Assembly: GCA_036365455.1 (NCBI GenBank)
Contig: JAWQUS010000023.1
Span: 5,766,001-5,830,000 of the forward strand
Direction: 5' to 3'
Origin: Macrosoma leucophasiata
Taxonomy: Eukaryota; Arthropoda; Insecta; Lepidoptera; Hedylidae
DNA length: 64,000 nt
Shown here: positions 11,409 through 22,012 of the stretch, piece by piece
Position numbering within the stretch: the stretch's first letter is position 1
How the letters are laid out: each line of letters opens with the position of its first letter
The notes under the pieces: generated by a model
Seen by the model: only the letters and a program-made list of their open reading frames with translations
The model's database searches: none
What the model was told of the DNA's origin: nothing
Position numbers and translations under genes: made by a program

Positions 11409-11703
11409 AGAATAGTTACAAGTTCACAAATATAGAATACTGGTCTGTTAATCATCAATGTCGCACTCTTCATTACTGAAGGTCGTGCCCGTCCTGAAGT
11501 GTCTTGGTGGCTTTGGTCACCAGATTCTTCCAATCTAGCCTGTCTACGGCCTTCTTCATGGCTTTTGTTATGGGGTGTGAGCCAGTGAGTTTGGTGACTT
11601 GGTCAGTCCATCTGGTAGGAGATCGGCCCCGAGGTCGTTTGCCCTCTATCTTTCCAACAACTATCAGTTTTTCCAGATTATTTGGCTCCCTGCGTGCCTG
11701 CAA
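11409..11703 (-). pseudogene. RTE-2: C-terminal end of an RTE-like LINE
   Basis: The minus-strand frame 11703..11473 reads REPNNLEKLIVVGKIEGKR followed by PRGRSPTRWTDQVTKLTG and a stop. This is the basic tail that follows reverse transcriptase in insect RTE-like LINEs. The catalytic RT and endonuclease are missing, so this is a strongly 5'-truncated copy. The 3' tail reaches about 11409, next to the SINE-A copy. It differs from the two other RTE-like families (RTE-1, RTE-3) in this window. Confidence 0.75.
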
Positions 11704-11891
11704 TTACTGGTCAGTTAAACTAGGTATTTATTTGTTATTTACGCATGAGGTATTATTTCTTCAACAATTAGGAGACTGTCATTAATTGGATGACAATTCG
11801 CCTATACCTTCATAAACACTTTCTTGAAAATTTGGCTTGTGAGTATAAATTCATCGGTGAAAAAGAATTCCGCCTGAATCGGACTGGCTTT

Positions 11892-12139
11892 GTAGAAATT
11901 AAATTTGCGGATTTTTTCGCGTAGACTACACTCCCAAACTTCTCGTCGCTTTCCAGCTACCGTGGTCACGGTAGTTTTATTACATATTCTCTGGTCACGG
12001 GCAGACTGGATGCCCGTGGCCACAGTCGGAAAGCGACCGAAACGTCGGGTATAAGAAGAAGTTTGGGAGTGTTGCATACGCGAGAAAATCCGCAAATTTA
12101 ATTTCTACAATGTATGAAGCTCGCGAAAACCTGCGAAAA
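11892..12139 (+). mobile_element. rep-D copy, long form with 12 bp target duplication
   Basis: The inverted ends are GAAATTAAATTTGCGGATTT near 11894 and its complement near 12080..12105, followed by GTATGAAGCTCGCGAAAACC. The centre holds CCGTGGTCACGG-type inverted stretches and CGACCGAAACGTCGGG. CGGACTGGCTTT flanks it at 11880..11891 and again at 12140..12151, an exact 12 bp duplication. Confidence 0.8.
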
Positions 12140-12149
12140 CGGACTGGCT

Positions 12150-12735
12150 TTATTTGAGGTGGCCTTTGCCAGCTGGACTCTAGCCTACTCGTGCCTCTCA
12201 AGGATCTGGCTTAGGCCGCGGGTCCACTGTCCAGTCCAGTCTTAAATGTGGGACGAGTCACCGAGCTACTCAGATCCTTCCGGCCCGGGCTGACCCTGTG
12301 TGTGGTTTATTCCACAGAACAATAAGTTATTTTGTCAATTCCACGCCTATCTAATAAATTATTTATCTAATACCTCAAAGCCCATAATTAATGATTATAG
12401 GAGACTAAAAAAACTTTAAAATATAGATACGCTCGGTGACTTATTGGTAGTATTATTGCTAGGTAGGCTAAATTAATATTAGGTATAGAATGCCAGCTGA
12501 CATCGATTCCTGCGACGGGTAAGTAGACAAAGAATATTTGCATGCAAAATGTTGCCAAGATGGAACCATATGGCTTGCAGTGAGAAAAAGTTTTCAGATC
12601 TCACGTAGAAGTCAAAGTTTCTAATTCTACAAGCCTGACTACACAAACTATTTAAAAAATCTATTACCTAGGTATATTATATCGATTACTCTTTCTAAAA
12701 AAAAGAAAAACTAAATTTAAATTAAGAAAAAAATA
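12150..12735. other. unassigned, GC-richer block then AT-rich
   Basis: 12150..12310 contains CTTAGGCCGCGGGTCCACTG and looks like an old repeat. The remainder is AT-rich with no recognised feature. Confidence 0.35.
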
Positions 12736-12873
12736 CATGGTGTTAGTGCCTAAACTATAGTAGGCATCATTTACGGTGAAACAGGTGGTGTTTGTGCCAA
12801 ATCAGGTGGTGTTTGTGCCAAATCAGGTGGTGTTTGTGCTAAAGAAGGCGGTGTTTATGCCAAAACAGGTGCT
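12736..12873 (+). repeat. 21 bp minisatellite
   Basis: About four units of CAGGTGGTGTTTGTGCCAAAT (21 bp) run from 12780 to 12870, with a degenerate unit at about 12736. The unit length keeps a reading frame: one frame repeats QVVFVPN and another GGVCAKS. Stop codons (TAGTAG near 12760) lie between the degenerate and the clean units in the first frame, so no gene is claimed. Confidence 0.8.
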
Positions 12874-12964
12874 TAATTGGAATGAGGTTGTTTACATTTT
12901 GAATCACACCTGCTGGCTATTGTAAAGATAACGACTCGAATGTTGTTTACGAATTCGAGTAATT

Positions 12965-13035
12965 GGGGGTATAAATGGGCTTGTCAATGGTAAGAGGATT
13001 GTGATCGTCACCGGGGAATTAAGTGCTGTCAGTGC
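12965..13035 (+). promoter_or_regulatory. TATA-box promoter candidate
   Basis: TATAAAT at 12970..12976 follows a GGGGG run, and a TCAGT initiator-like motif lies at about 13029, further away than the usual 30 bp. No exon can be attached to it. It may be chance in AT-rich DNA. Confidence 0.25.
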
Positions 13036-13084
13036 TAGTTAAGTTCTTCACAATATCTACATAGAACTAAACAAAATCTCTCAG

Positions 13085-13262
13085 TTGTACGGTACCCTGT
13101 GAACACGAGTCCATCTCGCACCTGGCCAGTTTTTAGGTGAAAGTGATAGGGTTTTCCTTATTACTAAAACTGATGTCCGTCTGTCTGTCTGTATATCACC
13201 AGGCTGTATCTCATGAACTAAAATTCTCAGATACTGTATTTCTGTTGCCGCTTTAAGACAAA
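13085..13262 (-). repeat. MINE-like repeat
   Basis: Read on the minus strand it has GTTCATGAGATACAGCCTGG, GACAGACAGACGGAC units and, at its far end, a GGCCAGGTGCGAGATGGACT-type tail. This layout around a GTCT microsatellite is common in Lepidoptera. Confidence 0.55.
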
Positions 13263-13622
13263 TACTTGTTTGTTTGGTTTTTTATATAATATATATTCTT
13301 TATCGCCGAAATCAATGGGGATAAAATTTTGTTAGGTGTTATCTATAGATTATAGGAAAACATATAAAAAGTCTATGGTATTGAACATAACATCAAAATT
13401 GTAAAGAAGCATGGCAAGTTCCCTTCATTGCTTTGTAAAGAAAAAATGAAAAATAAAAGAAGATACGAGGTGTTTTTTTTCATTTTTCTGTAACACATTT
13501 TATCATGATCCTTTCTCAATAAAAAAAAATATCCAAACCGATACAGGCGTTTTCAAACAAAATTATCGGTGAACATACGAGTACATAAAAAAACCTCCTC
13601 CTTATTTCGAAGTTGGTTAAAA
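13263..13622 (+). repeat. rep-S copy, 3' part
   Basis: Ends CATAAAAAAACCTCCTCC then CGAAGTTGGTTAAAAA, the same terminus as the rep-S element at 55625, whose end is GAACTCGGTTAAAAAAAC. The 5' half is diverged. Confidence 0.5.
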
Positions 13623-13991
13623 ATAAATTAGATACACTAATCCACAAGCACGCGAGTTTAAGTAACACTTGACCTGTTTCATCTGATATAAGTTAATTTA
13701 CCGCTTCAATGTTCAATAAAAAATAACATAATTATTTTAGTAATTAGTTATTACCGTTATTAATCGTGGCCTAATATACTGCACTAAGTTTACAAACAAG
13801 GTAAATTTATTATTGTTTGTGAGTCTAATTGAACGAAACAACTTCTAGGTTTAGTCATTTTCATAGAGCAACACGCTCTATGTTTTGTTTATTGTTGACC
13901 TATTTAATTCATTGCATTCTTGGTCATTTTGCATATTTTATTAATGAGTGGCAAACAAGGTTAACATTCTGCAAATCCATTTTTATTTATT

Positions 13992-14262
13992 ACTAGCTGA
14001 CCCGGCAAACTTCGTATTGCTTCACAATGAAATAATGTGTCAAAGGTTTGATAGATACAGACTATTTGTATGGAAAAAATGTAATTGTGGTTTTTACTAT
14101 TTCCCTTCAATTTCTTCATATTTTCTTACCTTTTAAACCTTCCCTGGACTTCCAAAAAAGATTCAAAACCAAAATAAGCCAAATCGGTTCAGCTGTTCTC
14201 GAGTTTTAGCGAGACTAACGAACAGCAATTGATTTTTATATATATATATATATATATAAGAT
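13992..14262 (-). repeat. rep-B copy, near full length
   Basis: Runs from ACTAGCTGACCCGGCAAAC to GAACAGCAATTGATTTTTA and a TA microsatellite at 14238..14259. Together with the copy at 33636 it defines both ends of the family. Confidence 0.9.
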
Positions 14263-14272
14263 AGATAGAAGA

Positions 14273-14426
14273 TTTATGTATGTATCTTCAAGCCAAGTCA
14301 GCTATGGAGTAGGCAAGTAACTTTTTTAATGGTGGTAGAGCTCCAGTGATGGAGGTCGAGGGCGTAGGCACAGGCACCACGGCACGGAACTGCATGCTTG
14401 TTTGCCACCACCATCACATAAAAAAG
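14273..14426. mobile_element. RTE-1 tip and a deleted SINE-A copy
   Basis: 14273..14322 resembles the last 50 bp of RTE-1 (TATGTATGTATCTTCA box) in decayed form. 14331..14426 is a plus-strand SINE-A that jumps from GTAGGCACAGGCACCAC straight to GAACTGCATGCTTGTTTG, an internal deletion of about 190 bp, ending in an A run. Confidence 0.65.
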
Positions 14427-15042
14427 GCAGTGTGGAGCCCCAGATATCCCGGATGAATCCTATCAAAATATGGTCGCTCGTATTTGTAATTAAATTATTT
14501 TATACTTTACAGCCAGCAACCCTTATTTGCGGCGAGATTTAATTTGCCACTTGTACCTATATAATAATAATGAGAAAAAGATTTTTTAATGATATTTTTA
14601 GTATTAATTAAACTAGTCAAAAAAAATCCAAAAAAGGAAAGAAATACTTGCGGCTATATTTTTAGATCATAAATATGCGTAATAATAGTTTGCAGCTTAA
14701 CTCGACGAACGAAATAATTATGCAGCGGGACCCTAATCTACGACATGTATACTCTTTGATCTACTACACGTGTCAAGGAAAATATACAGTATCTCAGTAT
14801 TCATATTTTGCTTTGTTGATTATTAACATTGGTTCGTCAAATATTTACAACAATGGGCGACATCACGAAGGCTGCTGAGTGGCATATCAATAAATACCAT
14901 CACACATTCATAAATCATGCATTAATAAAGTTATTGTCTCACAGCATCAATGCTCACAGCGATTATTCAGGTTGTATTTTGTCATGGATAATAAATCTGA
15001 CAATGGATTTTGATTTAAATGTCATAGTGGTAAGCAGTTCCT
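14427..15042. other. AT-rich stretch, nothing recognised
   Basis: Short open frames here have no protein-like features. No repeat family was identified. Confidence 0.4.
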
Positions 15043-15335
15043 ATTTTTTTTTAATGTAATGGAAGTGGAAAACAATCATGTAGTTCACATTGATGTTAAG
15101 TGATGACTGTAGCCTATAGACACCCACACAAAGACTAAGGTCAAAACGCAGATGCAGAACCACCGAGTACTACTACACTACTGAGGCCTAAGGTGTTATG
15201 CCGGAAATTACAGGGCCGTAAATTACCACCTGACCGGAACACGATGGTGCTGAACACTACCATTTAGCGGCAAGTATATATTAGGTAATGCGGTGGTGCC
15301 TAAGTCCGCGAGCTCCGTCACTGGATCTCTTCCAA
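15043..15335 (-). mobile_element. SINE-A copy
   Basis: T run at 15043..15052, then ATGTAATGGAAGTGG and all internal boxes to CGCGAGCTCCGTCACTGGAT. Near full length, with a few small insertions. Confidence 0.85.
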
Positions 15336-15632
15336 AATTTGATGTGCCTGCTCTACTTCAATTCAACTTTTTTCTTGTGGTTTTCCACATGGTATCCCAA
15401 TTGGCACAAATTAAAATAACTTGTGTGTAAATGTCTCTGTCCGACCTTCTGTACCTACCCTTGTAAGTCGTGAGTGCGAAGATCGGCTATCTTCGGGTGA
15501 GAAAAGAATATGCCAAAATGGTTAAAAAGCTCTCAAAAAAATACAAAAAAAATTAAAAAAAAAAAAAAAATTTTGGATACCACCCGGTGAGTCTTAGCTC
15601 GCACGATCCCACCCATTCAAATTATATCACGC

Positions 15633-15745
15633 CCTTGGTGATCAAGGGCAGAAAGTCAGTGAAAGGAGGAGTGCCTCGACCCTTTCCACCTTGGTGATCA
15701 AGGGCAGAAAGTCAGGGAAAGGAGGAGTGCCTCGACCCTTTCCAC
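15633..15745 (+). repeat. 56 bp tandem duplication
   Basis: Two near-identical units starting CCTTGGTGATCAAGGGCAG at 15633 and 15689. The only clear difference is CAGTGAAAGG against CAGGGAAAGG. The unit contains the small palindrome CCTTGGTGATCAAGG. Confidence 0.9.
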
Positions 15746-16765
15746 TGCTGCGTGCTCGACTAGTTCTAGTAGTAGTAAATGTCTCTGTTTCATTCAATAA
15801 CTCGCTATTCTGTAATAACTACAAATGGTCCTAGACTATCCCCCAAAAGTCTCCTCGTTGAATTTAATCTTTTGTATATAAATGTTTGAACCTTTTATTT
15901 TATAGTGATACATTGATATTTTTTAAAATTCATCATACAAAAACAAAGAACAATATGAGCAAAATCATTTGCCATTCTATACTTACAGCCGTTGTTTAAC
16001 TCTATTCTGTATATCTAACGTAACGTAATCTAATCGTAACGAAATAGACCTTTTCTGTGGTTCTGTAGCCTCAATTAAGTATAAACATAAAAAATTGTAA
16101 CTTTTTCCTAGATTTAATATAAAATAGAATTAGATAAATAAGTATGGTACACTACAAATGAGCATGTAAGATTCACATCTAGTAGGCGTCAGTCAAAAAC
16201 ATTTTAGTTTATAGGCTTTATTTTAATTTGTCTACAAAAATGATTGTACACCAGTTTTGTGAATTACAATAAAAAAAAATATATATATATATCAGTTTTG
16301 ATGATTATTTAACAATTAAATATGACAATATAAGCGTATGATGTATATCTTAAGTGAGTTTATATATCCAGTTTTAGACGCGGTACCTTTGTTTCGTGAC
16401 GACAAATTAGAAATGTTATATTATATGTCATGCTCAATTATATACATCAATTTTACATGTATCTAATAGCGATAATAAACTGTTTGTGGTTTCCTTAGAA
16501 AGCAAATCATTTAGTTATTAAAATTATCATGAAAATACCGCGTCTGATGTTTTCTTGGTGGTAAATTTATAGGGACTTATCTTAGCCATTCGAATATTTT
16601 CATTGTCTTAGATCTTAATCGAGAATTGAACAATATATTAAATCATAAATATATTAAGAAGATCGCAGAAGTTCAAATTTTTGGTAGAGAGTTTTGAGAT
16701 TTTTGTTTTGAGCATAGAGCAACACAAGCTACCAACGCGGTGAGGCTCATAAGGTTTTTTAAAAG
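15746..16765. other. AT-rich stretch with a TA microsatellite
   Basis: A TA run is at about 16278..16292. Nothing else was recognised. Confidence 0.4.
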
Positions 16766-16850
16766 CGTGTCCCGCAGGGTTCAATATTGAGCCCATTTCT
16801 CTTTTCTCAATTTTGCTTTACTCATTATTCAGTGTTTTAAGTAGGTATGT
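16766..16850 (+). pseudogene. LINE reverse transcriptase relic
   Basis: One frame reads RVPQGSILSPFLFSQF, which contains the conserved VPQGS.LSP motif of non-LTR reverse transcriptases. The catalytic YADD box is not found downstream, and a TAA lies immediately upstream in frame. It is an ancient fragment of about 28 codons. Confidence 0.6.
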
Positions 16851-16934
16851 ACAAAATAAGCTCATAGTGACTGAAGTGTTCGGAGTCCAAAATTTTAAAT
16901 CTTTTCATGAAGGACTATGATCATAACTCTTAGG

Positions 16935-17071
16935 CGTGCTCACTACTGTCACTCAATTTTAAGCAACGCTCAAATGTGCGCTACCTCTATCGTTTGAACG
17001 TAAAACACGTTCTATAAGACAGAATACTTTTAAGTCCCACTTAGATTTAAGTGACGTTTGAGTATTTGGTC
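16935..17071. mobile_element. MITE-R copy, left end decayed
   Basis: The right end TTAAGTGACGTTTGAGTATT and the inner TCACTCAATTTTAAGCAAC match the copy at 61103..61265, including CTCAAATGTGCGCTA. The left terminal repeat is degraded here. Confidence 0.7.
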
Positions 17072-17099
17072 GTTAATTTATTTACCGCTAGTTTACGAG

Positions 17100-17229
17100 T
17101 ATGAGTGTTCAACACTATCGTGTTCCGATCAGGTGTTAATTTACTGTCCCCTGTAATTTTATTTCCGTCACATTCTCTGGTTTTTATGTATACTTAGATA
17201 TTTATAGCCTTCACATTGATGGTAAGTTA
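17100..17229 (+). mobile_element. SINE-A remnant, heavily diverged
   Basis: GTGTTCAACACTATCGTGTTC and CCCTGTAATTTTATTTCCG are recognisable SINE-A boxes. The 3' section is replaced by an inverted TTCACATTGATGG piece that takes part in the hairpin further right. Confidence 0.6.
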
Positions 17230-17520
17230 CGTAACTTCACGCCTGTAATCCCCGAAGGGGTAGGCAGAGGTAAATGCATGCATTCAAGCATACATGCAAA
17301 CACCCACGATTCGCCGGTTACGTTTTGGCCCATGTAACAGGTGGCGAGCCTGTTGACATCTCCGGGCACATTACCAAACTTAGAGGTACTGGGAAATTTC
17401 CAGAAAATGGAAAAATCCCAATAGAACCAGAGATAAAGGCTTTTTCACCATTATCTTTGATAACCCCCTACCCGGGAATCGAACCCAGGACCTCAGCGTA
17501 GTAGTAGTGGAGATGAACAA
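17230..17520 (-). mobile_element. tRNA-headed SINE copy, head truncated
   Basis: The reverse complement holds the B box GGTTCGATTCCCGGGTAGG and the whole body to CGGGGATTACAGGCGTGAAG, matching the intact copy at 37733..38052. The A-box part of the head is missing. TTCACATTGATGGTAAGTTA, 20 bp, stands on both sides (17210..17229 and 17521..17540). That could be the target duplication, although the right one also lies in a hairpin arm. Confidence 0.85.
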
Positions 17521-17575
17521 TTCACATTGATGGTAAGTTAATAATGTATTAACTTACCATCAATGTGAATTGTTC
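17515..17575. repeat. perfect 29 bp-arm hairpin
   Basis: Arms 17515..17543 and 17547..17575 are exact complements around a 3-base loop. The right arm is ordinary SINE-A 3' sequence and runs on into GTTCACATGTTTGCCACTT, so the left arm is the inverted duplicate. Confidence 0.85.
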
Positions 17576-17599
17576 ACATGTTTGCCACTTTTATGACAA

Positions 17600-18063
17600 A
17601 TACAAAAGTAAAAGTCTAGCCTCACAAGACCAGCATGCTCCAAGAGGAAATCTCAAATGAAGAGGAAATCAATGGGCATGCCGCGGATTTCCTCTTCATT
17701 TGATGTATGGTTTTGAAAAGGCTTTGATCGTATTATTTTTCATACATTATTTGTCTGTTTTGACAATTAATCACGTCAAATTACGGACCTTAAAGGGATA
17801 ATTAAATTAAATATTGACTTATCGATAAAAAAAAATAACGATTATCGTTATTTGTTTTTTCTGGTTAGCTCAGGCACGTGACGTTGGTGTAAAGAGTTTA
17901 AAGAAAACGTGATTTTACAATCGTATTTAACTTGATGGGTAAGGCAAAGATTTATAATTTGATACATCTATTCATGCGTGTAGATATAAGCAATACAGAC
18001 ATTTATTTTGCGTCCTATATTCGTTTAGAAAGGGTGTGCTCGCCTAGCCTCCAGAACTCGGTA
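17600..18063. other. unassigned stretch
   Basis: A short inverted motif around 17640..17700 (GAAGAGGAAATC against GATTTCCTCTTC) can pair across about 45 bases. No gene was seen. GATGGGTAAGG at 17933 could be a splice donor but has no supporting exon. Confidence 0.35.
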
Positions 18064-18388
18064 CTGGTGGTAAAGTTTCAGTGGCGGAGCTCGCGGGCAC
18101 AGTATAGATACAATTACATTGTGTCGCGGGCGCAGGCACCACCGTATTAAGTACCTAATATACTTGCCGCTAAATGGTAGTGTTCAGCACTATCGTGTTC
18201 CGGTCAGGTGGTAGTGTACGGCCCTGTCATTTCCAGCACAGAGGCATACCACCTAAGGCCTCAGGAGTGGTAACGCATCTGCATTTTGACCTTGGTTTTT
18301 GTTGAGTAAGTGTCTATAAGCTGCAGTCATCACTTAACATCAATGTGAACTGCATGCTTGTTTGCCAATTCCAGCACATAAAAAAAAC
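18064..18388 (+). mobile_element. SINE-A copy with internal insertion
   Basis: Head CTGGTGGTAAAGTTTCAGTG, all boxes and an A run at 18380..18388. An extra piece of about 45 bp follows the CGCGGGC box, which itself occurs twice (18092 and about 18127), suggesting a small tandem duplication with filler. Confidence 0.85.
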
Positions 18389-19105
18389 ATATTTACTAGG
18401 TACTTGTTATGCTACTTTCTTTCGGTTGAGGTTCTCTGGACTACCTTTAAATATTGTCTCTATGATATGCAGACTGGTCCACGGTCTGCATAATATATGG
18501 TAATAAAAGGTTATTAATTTGAAATGATACCCATCATGTTCCAAATTAAACATTATTTTAATTTTTATTTAGTTTTTGCATTAAAGGTGCAAAATGAGGC
18601 ATACAAACGTTTAGTAATTGTTTCAGGTAATTTTCAGAGTTTTATTCTTTTAGGTAATTTACCTGTAAGTAATTTAAATATAAGCAGGGTCGGACGAGGC
18701 CCGTAGGGCGTAGGTATATATTACGAAAATCTCACAGGGACAGGAACAAATTCAATGCAGTCATACCTATTTCTTCAGAATTATTTACGTACGTGATGAC
18801 CCTGATATATACATTTTTTGTGCATTGTATTCAATACTTATACCTTTTGTTAAAATTAAGTTCAAGCATCATTCTCTTCTTTTAGCTAAATTTGCATATT
18901 AGCATGTAGCTATTGTTTTCGTAGAAAGACGAAAAACAATAAACGTTTTTATGTTGGGTAAGATGCGACATAGTGTGACAAAAATACAAATTTTGCTAAC
19001 AATGGAACTAAAAATATATTAGTCACAGTCATTTATTTGCTAATTAATTAAATAAACGTTCTATTGGCCTTATATTAATTTAGTGTTCTTGAACTATCAT
19101 TTGAC
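18389..19105. other. AT-rich stretch, nothing recognised
   Basis: No repeat family and no protein-like frame were identified. Confidence 0.4.
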
Positions 19106-19482
19106 AAAGCACAACATATAAAAAATTTTATATTGATTTTTTGATTTTTAAAGATCCGTATCTTGTCTCAGATTAGGACACTATAGGAGCACTATGTGTT
19201 AGATCCCATAGATATAAAAAATAAAAAACAAAATAAGCTGTAGGTTGTTCATACTGGTATTTTTTGTGTGTTTTATTGACGAAATAACATTAACAAAGCA
19301 CAACATATAGAAAACTTTTTCATTGATTTTTTAATTTTTAAAGATTCGTATCTTGTCTCAGGTTAGGACACTATAGGAGCACTATGTGTTAGATCCCATA
19401 GATATAAAAAATAAAAAACAAAATAAGCTGCAGGTTGTTCATACTGGTATTTTTTGTGTGTTTTATTGACGAAATAACATTT
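19106..19482 (+). repeat. 189 bp tandem duplication
   Basis: Two units starting AAAGCACAACATATA at 19106 and 19295 and ending GACGAAATAACATT. About a dozen substitutions separate them, so the duplication is moderately old. It is AT-rich and non-coding. Confidence 0.9.
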
Positions 19483-19782
19483 TCTTGCCTAAATAGATAC
19501 TAAAAGCAACAGCTAGAGGTAATGGTTTTAAAAAAAAAATATTTTTTTTTTGCAAAATTTCTGTAGCGCGCTACTCGTGATTCAAATGAAGTGTTCCAAG
19601 ATGTAATTTTCTTATTTGAAATGAATATTAACACTTACAATTTAATGGACTGAGCTGTTAATAATATTCAATTACAATGTGCCCCACTGTCCCATCGTGC
19701 CTTATCCAATCCACACGATGAGATTGACATAGAAACAAAAGATCACTCACAATAAGGTTTACATAGAAACAAAAGAATTTAC

Positions 19783-19915
19783 CATCATTCATTTTCATCG
19801 GGTCAATGTCAATTACGGTGTCACTTTTATTATTGTTAACGATGTTTGCAAGTGCGGGTGCGCGATCGGCGCGTGCGCAGGTACGCTCTGCGTGCTCCGA
19901 TGACGGCGGACTCAT
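19783..19915 (-). CDS. candidate first coding exon (host gene), isoform A
   Basis: On the minus strand, ATG at 19915..19913 opens 44 codons, starting MSPPSSEHAERT and ending VIDIDPMKMND, then one base G and the intron donor GTAAAT from 19782, so the exon ends in phase 1. The sequence is more GC- and CpG-rich than its surroundings, as expected of a real 5' exon. A second exon of the same plan, with the same phase and the same VIDID and KMN features, is at 42383..42539. The two are probably alternative or duplicated first exons of one minus-strand gene whose next exon lies left of position 1 or is unrecognised. The frame also stays open upstream to 20086, but that part is a dispersed repeat also present at 32808, so the downstream ATG is preferred. 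The product is unknown. Confidence 0.5.
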
Positions 19916-19971
19916 GGCTACTGCCGCTGGTGTATTGTAATAGGGATGGCGATCTGATACCGAGATTGGCA

Positions 19972-20070
19972 GGTTCCTCACTTCCTTATAAAAAAGTTGA
20001 GGAGGGTAATGGCTGCCACGTGCGTCATACTCGTGAACGGGTGCTGATGATGGAGTCTGGTCTGTTTTGG
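19972..20070 (-). repeat. rep-L copy
   Basis: The reverse complement contains CAGCACCCGTTCACGAGTAT and GGAAGTGAGGAACC. The same order of motifs is at 32808..32905 on the plus strand. It abuts the candidate exon and may have supplied its upstream region. Confidence 0.65.
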
Positions 20071-20185
20071 TTTGCAAGTGTTGCATTTCATTTTAGTGGA
20101 TAGTAGTTGATTTGTGTTTATGTAGGTACGAGTATATGCTATGGACGTTCACAACATCTGATTTTGATCCCTATCTGTATAATTT

Positions 20186-20355
20186 TACGGCCCTGTATTT
20201 TCCGGCACATAGGCATAACACCGTAGGCCTCAGGAGTGGTAACGGATCTGCATTTTGACCTTGGTCTTTTTGTGGGTGGCACATAGGCTGCAGTCATCAC
20301 TTAACAACAATGTCAACTGCGTGCTTGTTTGCCACTTTCATAACATAAAAAAAAA
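20186..20355 (+). mobile_element. SINE-A copy, 5' truncated
   Basis: Begins at TACGGCCCTGTATTTTCCGG and continues to TTGTTTGCCACTTTCATAAC and an A run ending 20355. Confidence 0.8.
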
Positions 20356-21091
20356 TGATTTTTTTGTGGTTTTTTGTTTTGATAATTTGTAGTAGGTATT
20401 ATTTTTGATATTATTAATCCTAATCGAAAATATCGATCAATCAGAAATATTTTATTTTCAGTTTTCTATTTAACCGTGGATAGATTACTTCGATTCGAAT
20501 CGATTTAAAAATTGATCTTTTTCTAAAAGAATCGCCATCCCTACAGTGTAACCAACTGATCGAAGACTTGGCATTGTAATGCTTTTTGGTCGTCGGACGA
20601 GATTCAATGTCATTAATCATTCTAGGAATGCGATATATGTTCTACTTATGTAATAGTTTTCGGCCGATGACCCTAAGAATGGGCGTGCGTATAAATAACG
20701 CAACACATGAGTAATTTCTTAACACAGTAACGTTGTAGATAGCTGATTTGACGTGTATAAGCAATGATGTTATATGTAGCTCATTGTGTATAAGAAACAA
20801 ACAATATTTGAAAAGAATTTAAATTAGCCGAACAAAAATTCAATTTTATAAATGCCACACACAGACCAATCAGCCTTCCTATAGTCGATGATGCCACATC
20901 ATTACCTTTAATTGCAATTGTTACCTATATTATCTTGACACATAAGATGATTTGCAGTTAAGTGAATATTTTAGAGACGAACCAATAAAATGTAATGAAT
21001 GAAATATAGGTATCGATAAAGGAAATTGAATTATGTTTTCTGCGTTGGTTTATAGGTATTTAAAAAATAAGTTTGTAAAAAGTTTCATTAT
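20356..21091. other. AT-rich stretch, nothing recognised
   Basis: No repeat family was identified. Several short TATCGAT palindromes are present. Confidence 0.35.
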
Positions 21092-21280
21092 TTTTTTATT
21101 TACTTATTGATAGTGATAAGCAAGCATGCAAACATTTTCGCATAGACGGGATGGTTTTAATGGATGACTGCAGCCTATAATAATAGATCTACACAAAAGC
21201 TGTAGGTCAGATCATGCAGATGCGTTGTCGCCCTTGATGCCTAAGTTGTTTGCCTCTGTGATAGTTATAACAGGGTCTTT
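21092..21280 (-). mobile_element. SINE-A remnant, diverged
   Basis: GATAAGCAAGCATGCAAAC, GATGACTGCAGCCTATA and CTCTGTGATAGTTATAACAG are SINE-A boxes. The last is the variant form (TATCACAGAG) also seen at 42842, 49300 and 61656, marking an older subfamily. Confidence 0.65.
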
Positions 21281-21689
21281 TAAGATGAAAATATTTTTTT
21301 TTTAAGAAAGCCGGCTTTGGGCCGAAATCCTAAGACATTTGTTATATGATCTTCATATTATTGGAACCTATATTTTGCTACATTGCAATCAAATACAGCA
21401 TGTAGCCACGAACTCAATCGCTCAACCACAGAAACAATCTTGTAGATAGAGATCTATTTGTGAACATACCCTATCATTTGCAAGTTCTTTCTTTTGACTT
21501 TCAATTGACATTTCAACACTTTCACCCGTGTCTGTGTCTTTGTTGTTTTATTGAATGGTGTTCCATTTTGTTTTGTTACAAAATATGATTTGTATAACAT
21601 TGGAAATCTCTTTGTTGGTAGGTTTAATGGAGCTGTGACATTCGACACTATCCTAAAAGTGGTTTGTTTTTACTATTTCTAATATGCCA

Positions 21690-22012
21690 CTTTTGAGTTC
21701 TTCTCAGTAGTGACTGCACTTGGAACTCTGCTAAGTGAATAACTTTTGATCTTGACGAATAAGTTTTTCTTTTTCTTCATTTATCATCAATGAAATAATT
21801 AAATAAAAATTTAAGATTTGTGGAAATTTGTGAGATTGTTTTATCTAAGTATGTAGTTTAAATTCTAATTTTTAATTTACTATTAACATATGTTTTTGCT
21901 TTTACTATATGTAATGGTTATTCACTCTAGGTATTTAATGATTTCTTGACGTTTTGAAAGTATCTGTAAAGATCTATTCGAAATAAAAATATATTCTATT
22001 CTTTTCATTTGA
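21690..22012 (+). mobile_element. LINE 3' end (rep-K)
   Basis: GAGTTCTTCTCAGTAGTGAC through GAAAGTATCTGTAAAGATC to GAAATAAAAATATATTCTATTCT. An inverted, better preserved copy is at 32355..32700. The poly(A)-signal-like tail with TTCTATTC repeats is the 3' terminus style of CR1/Jockey-group LINEs. No coding part remains. Confidence 0.6.

Noticed and set aside
17933..17945. GATGGGTAAGG as a host start codon and donor
   Set aside because: No upstream promoter evidence and no partner exon; such strings are frequent by chance.
20000..20086. Upstream extension of the 19.8 kb exon to an earlier ATG
   Set aside because: The added segment is a dispersed repeat also at 32808..32905, so the internal ATG at 19915 is preferred.
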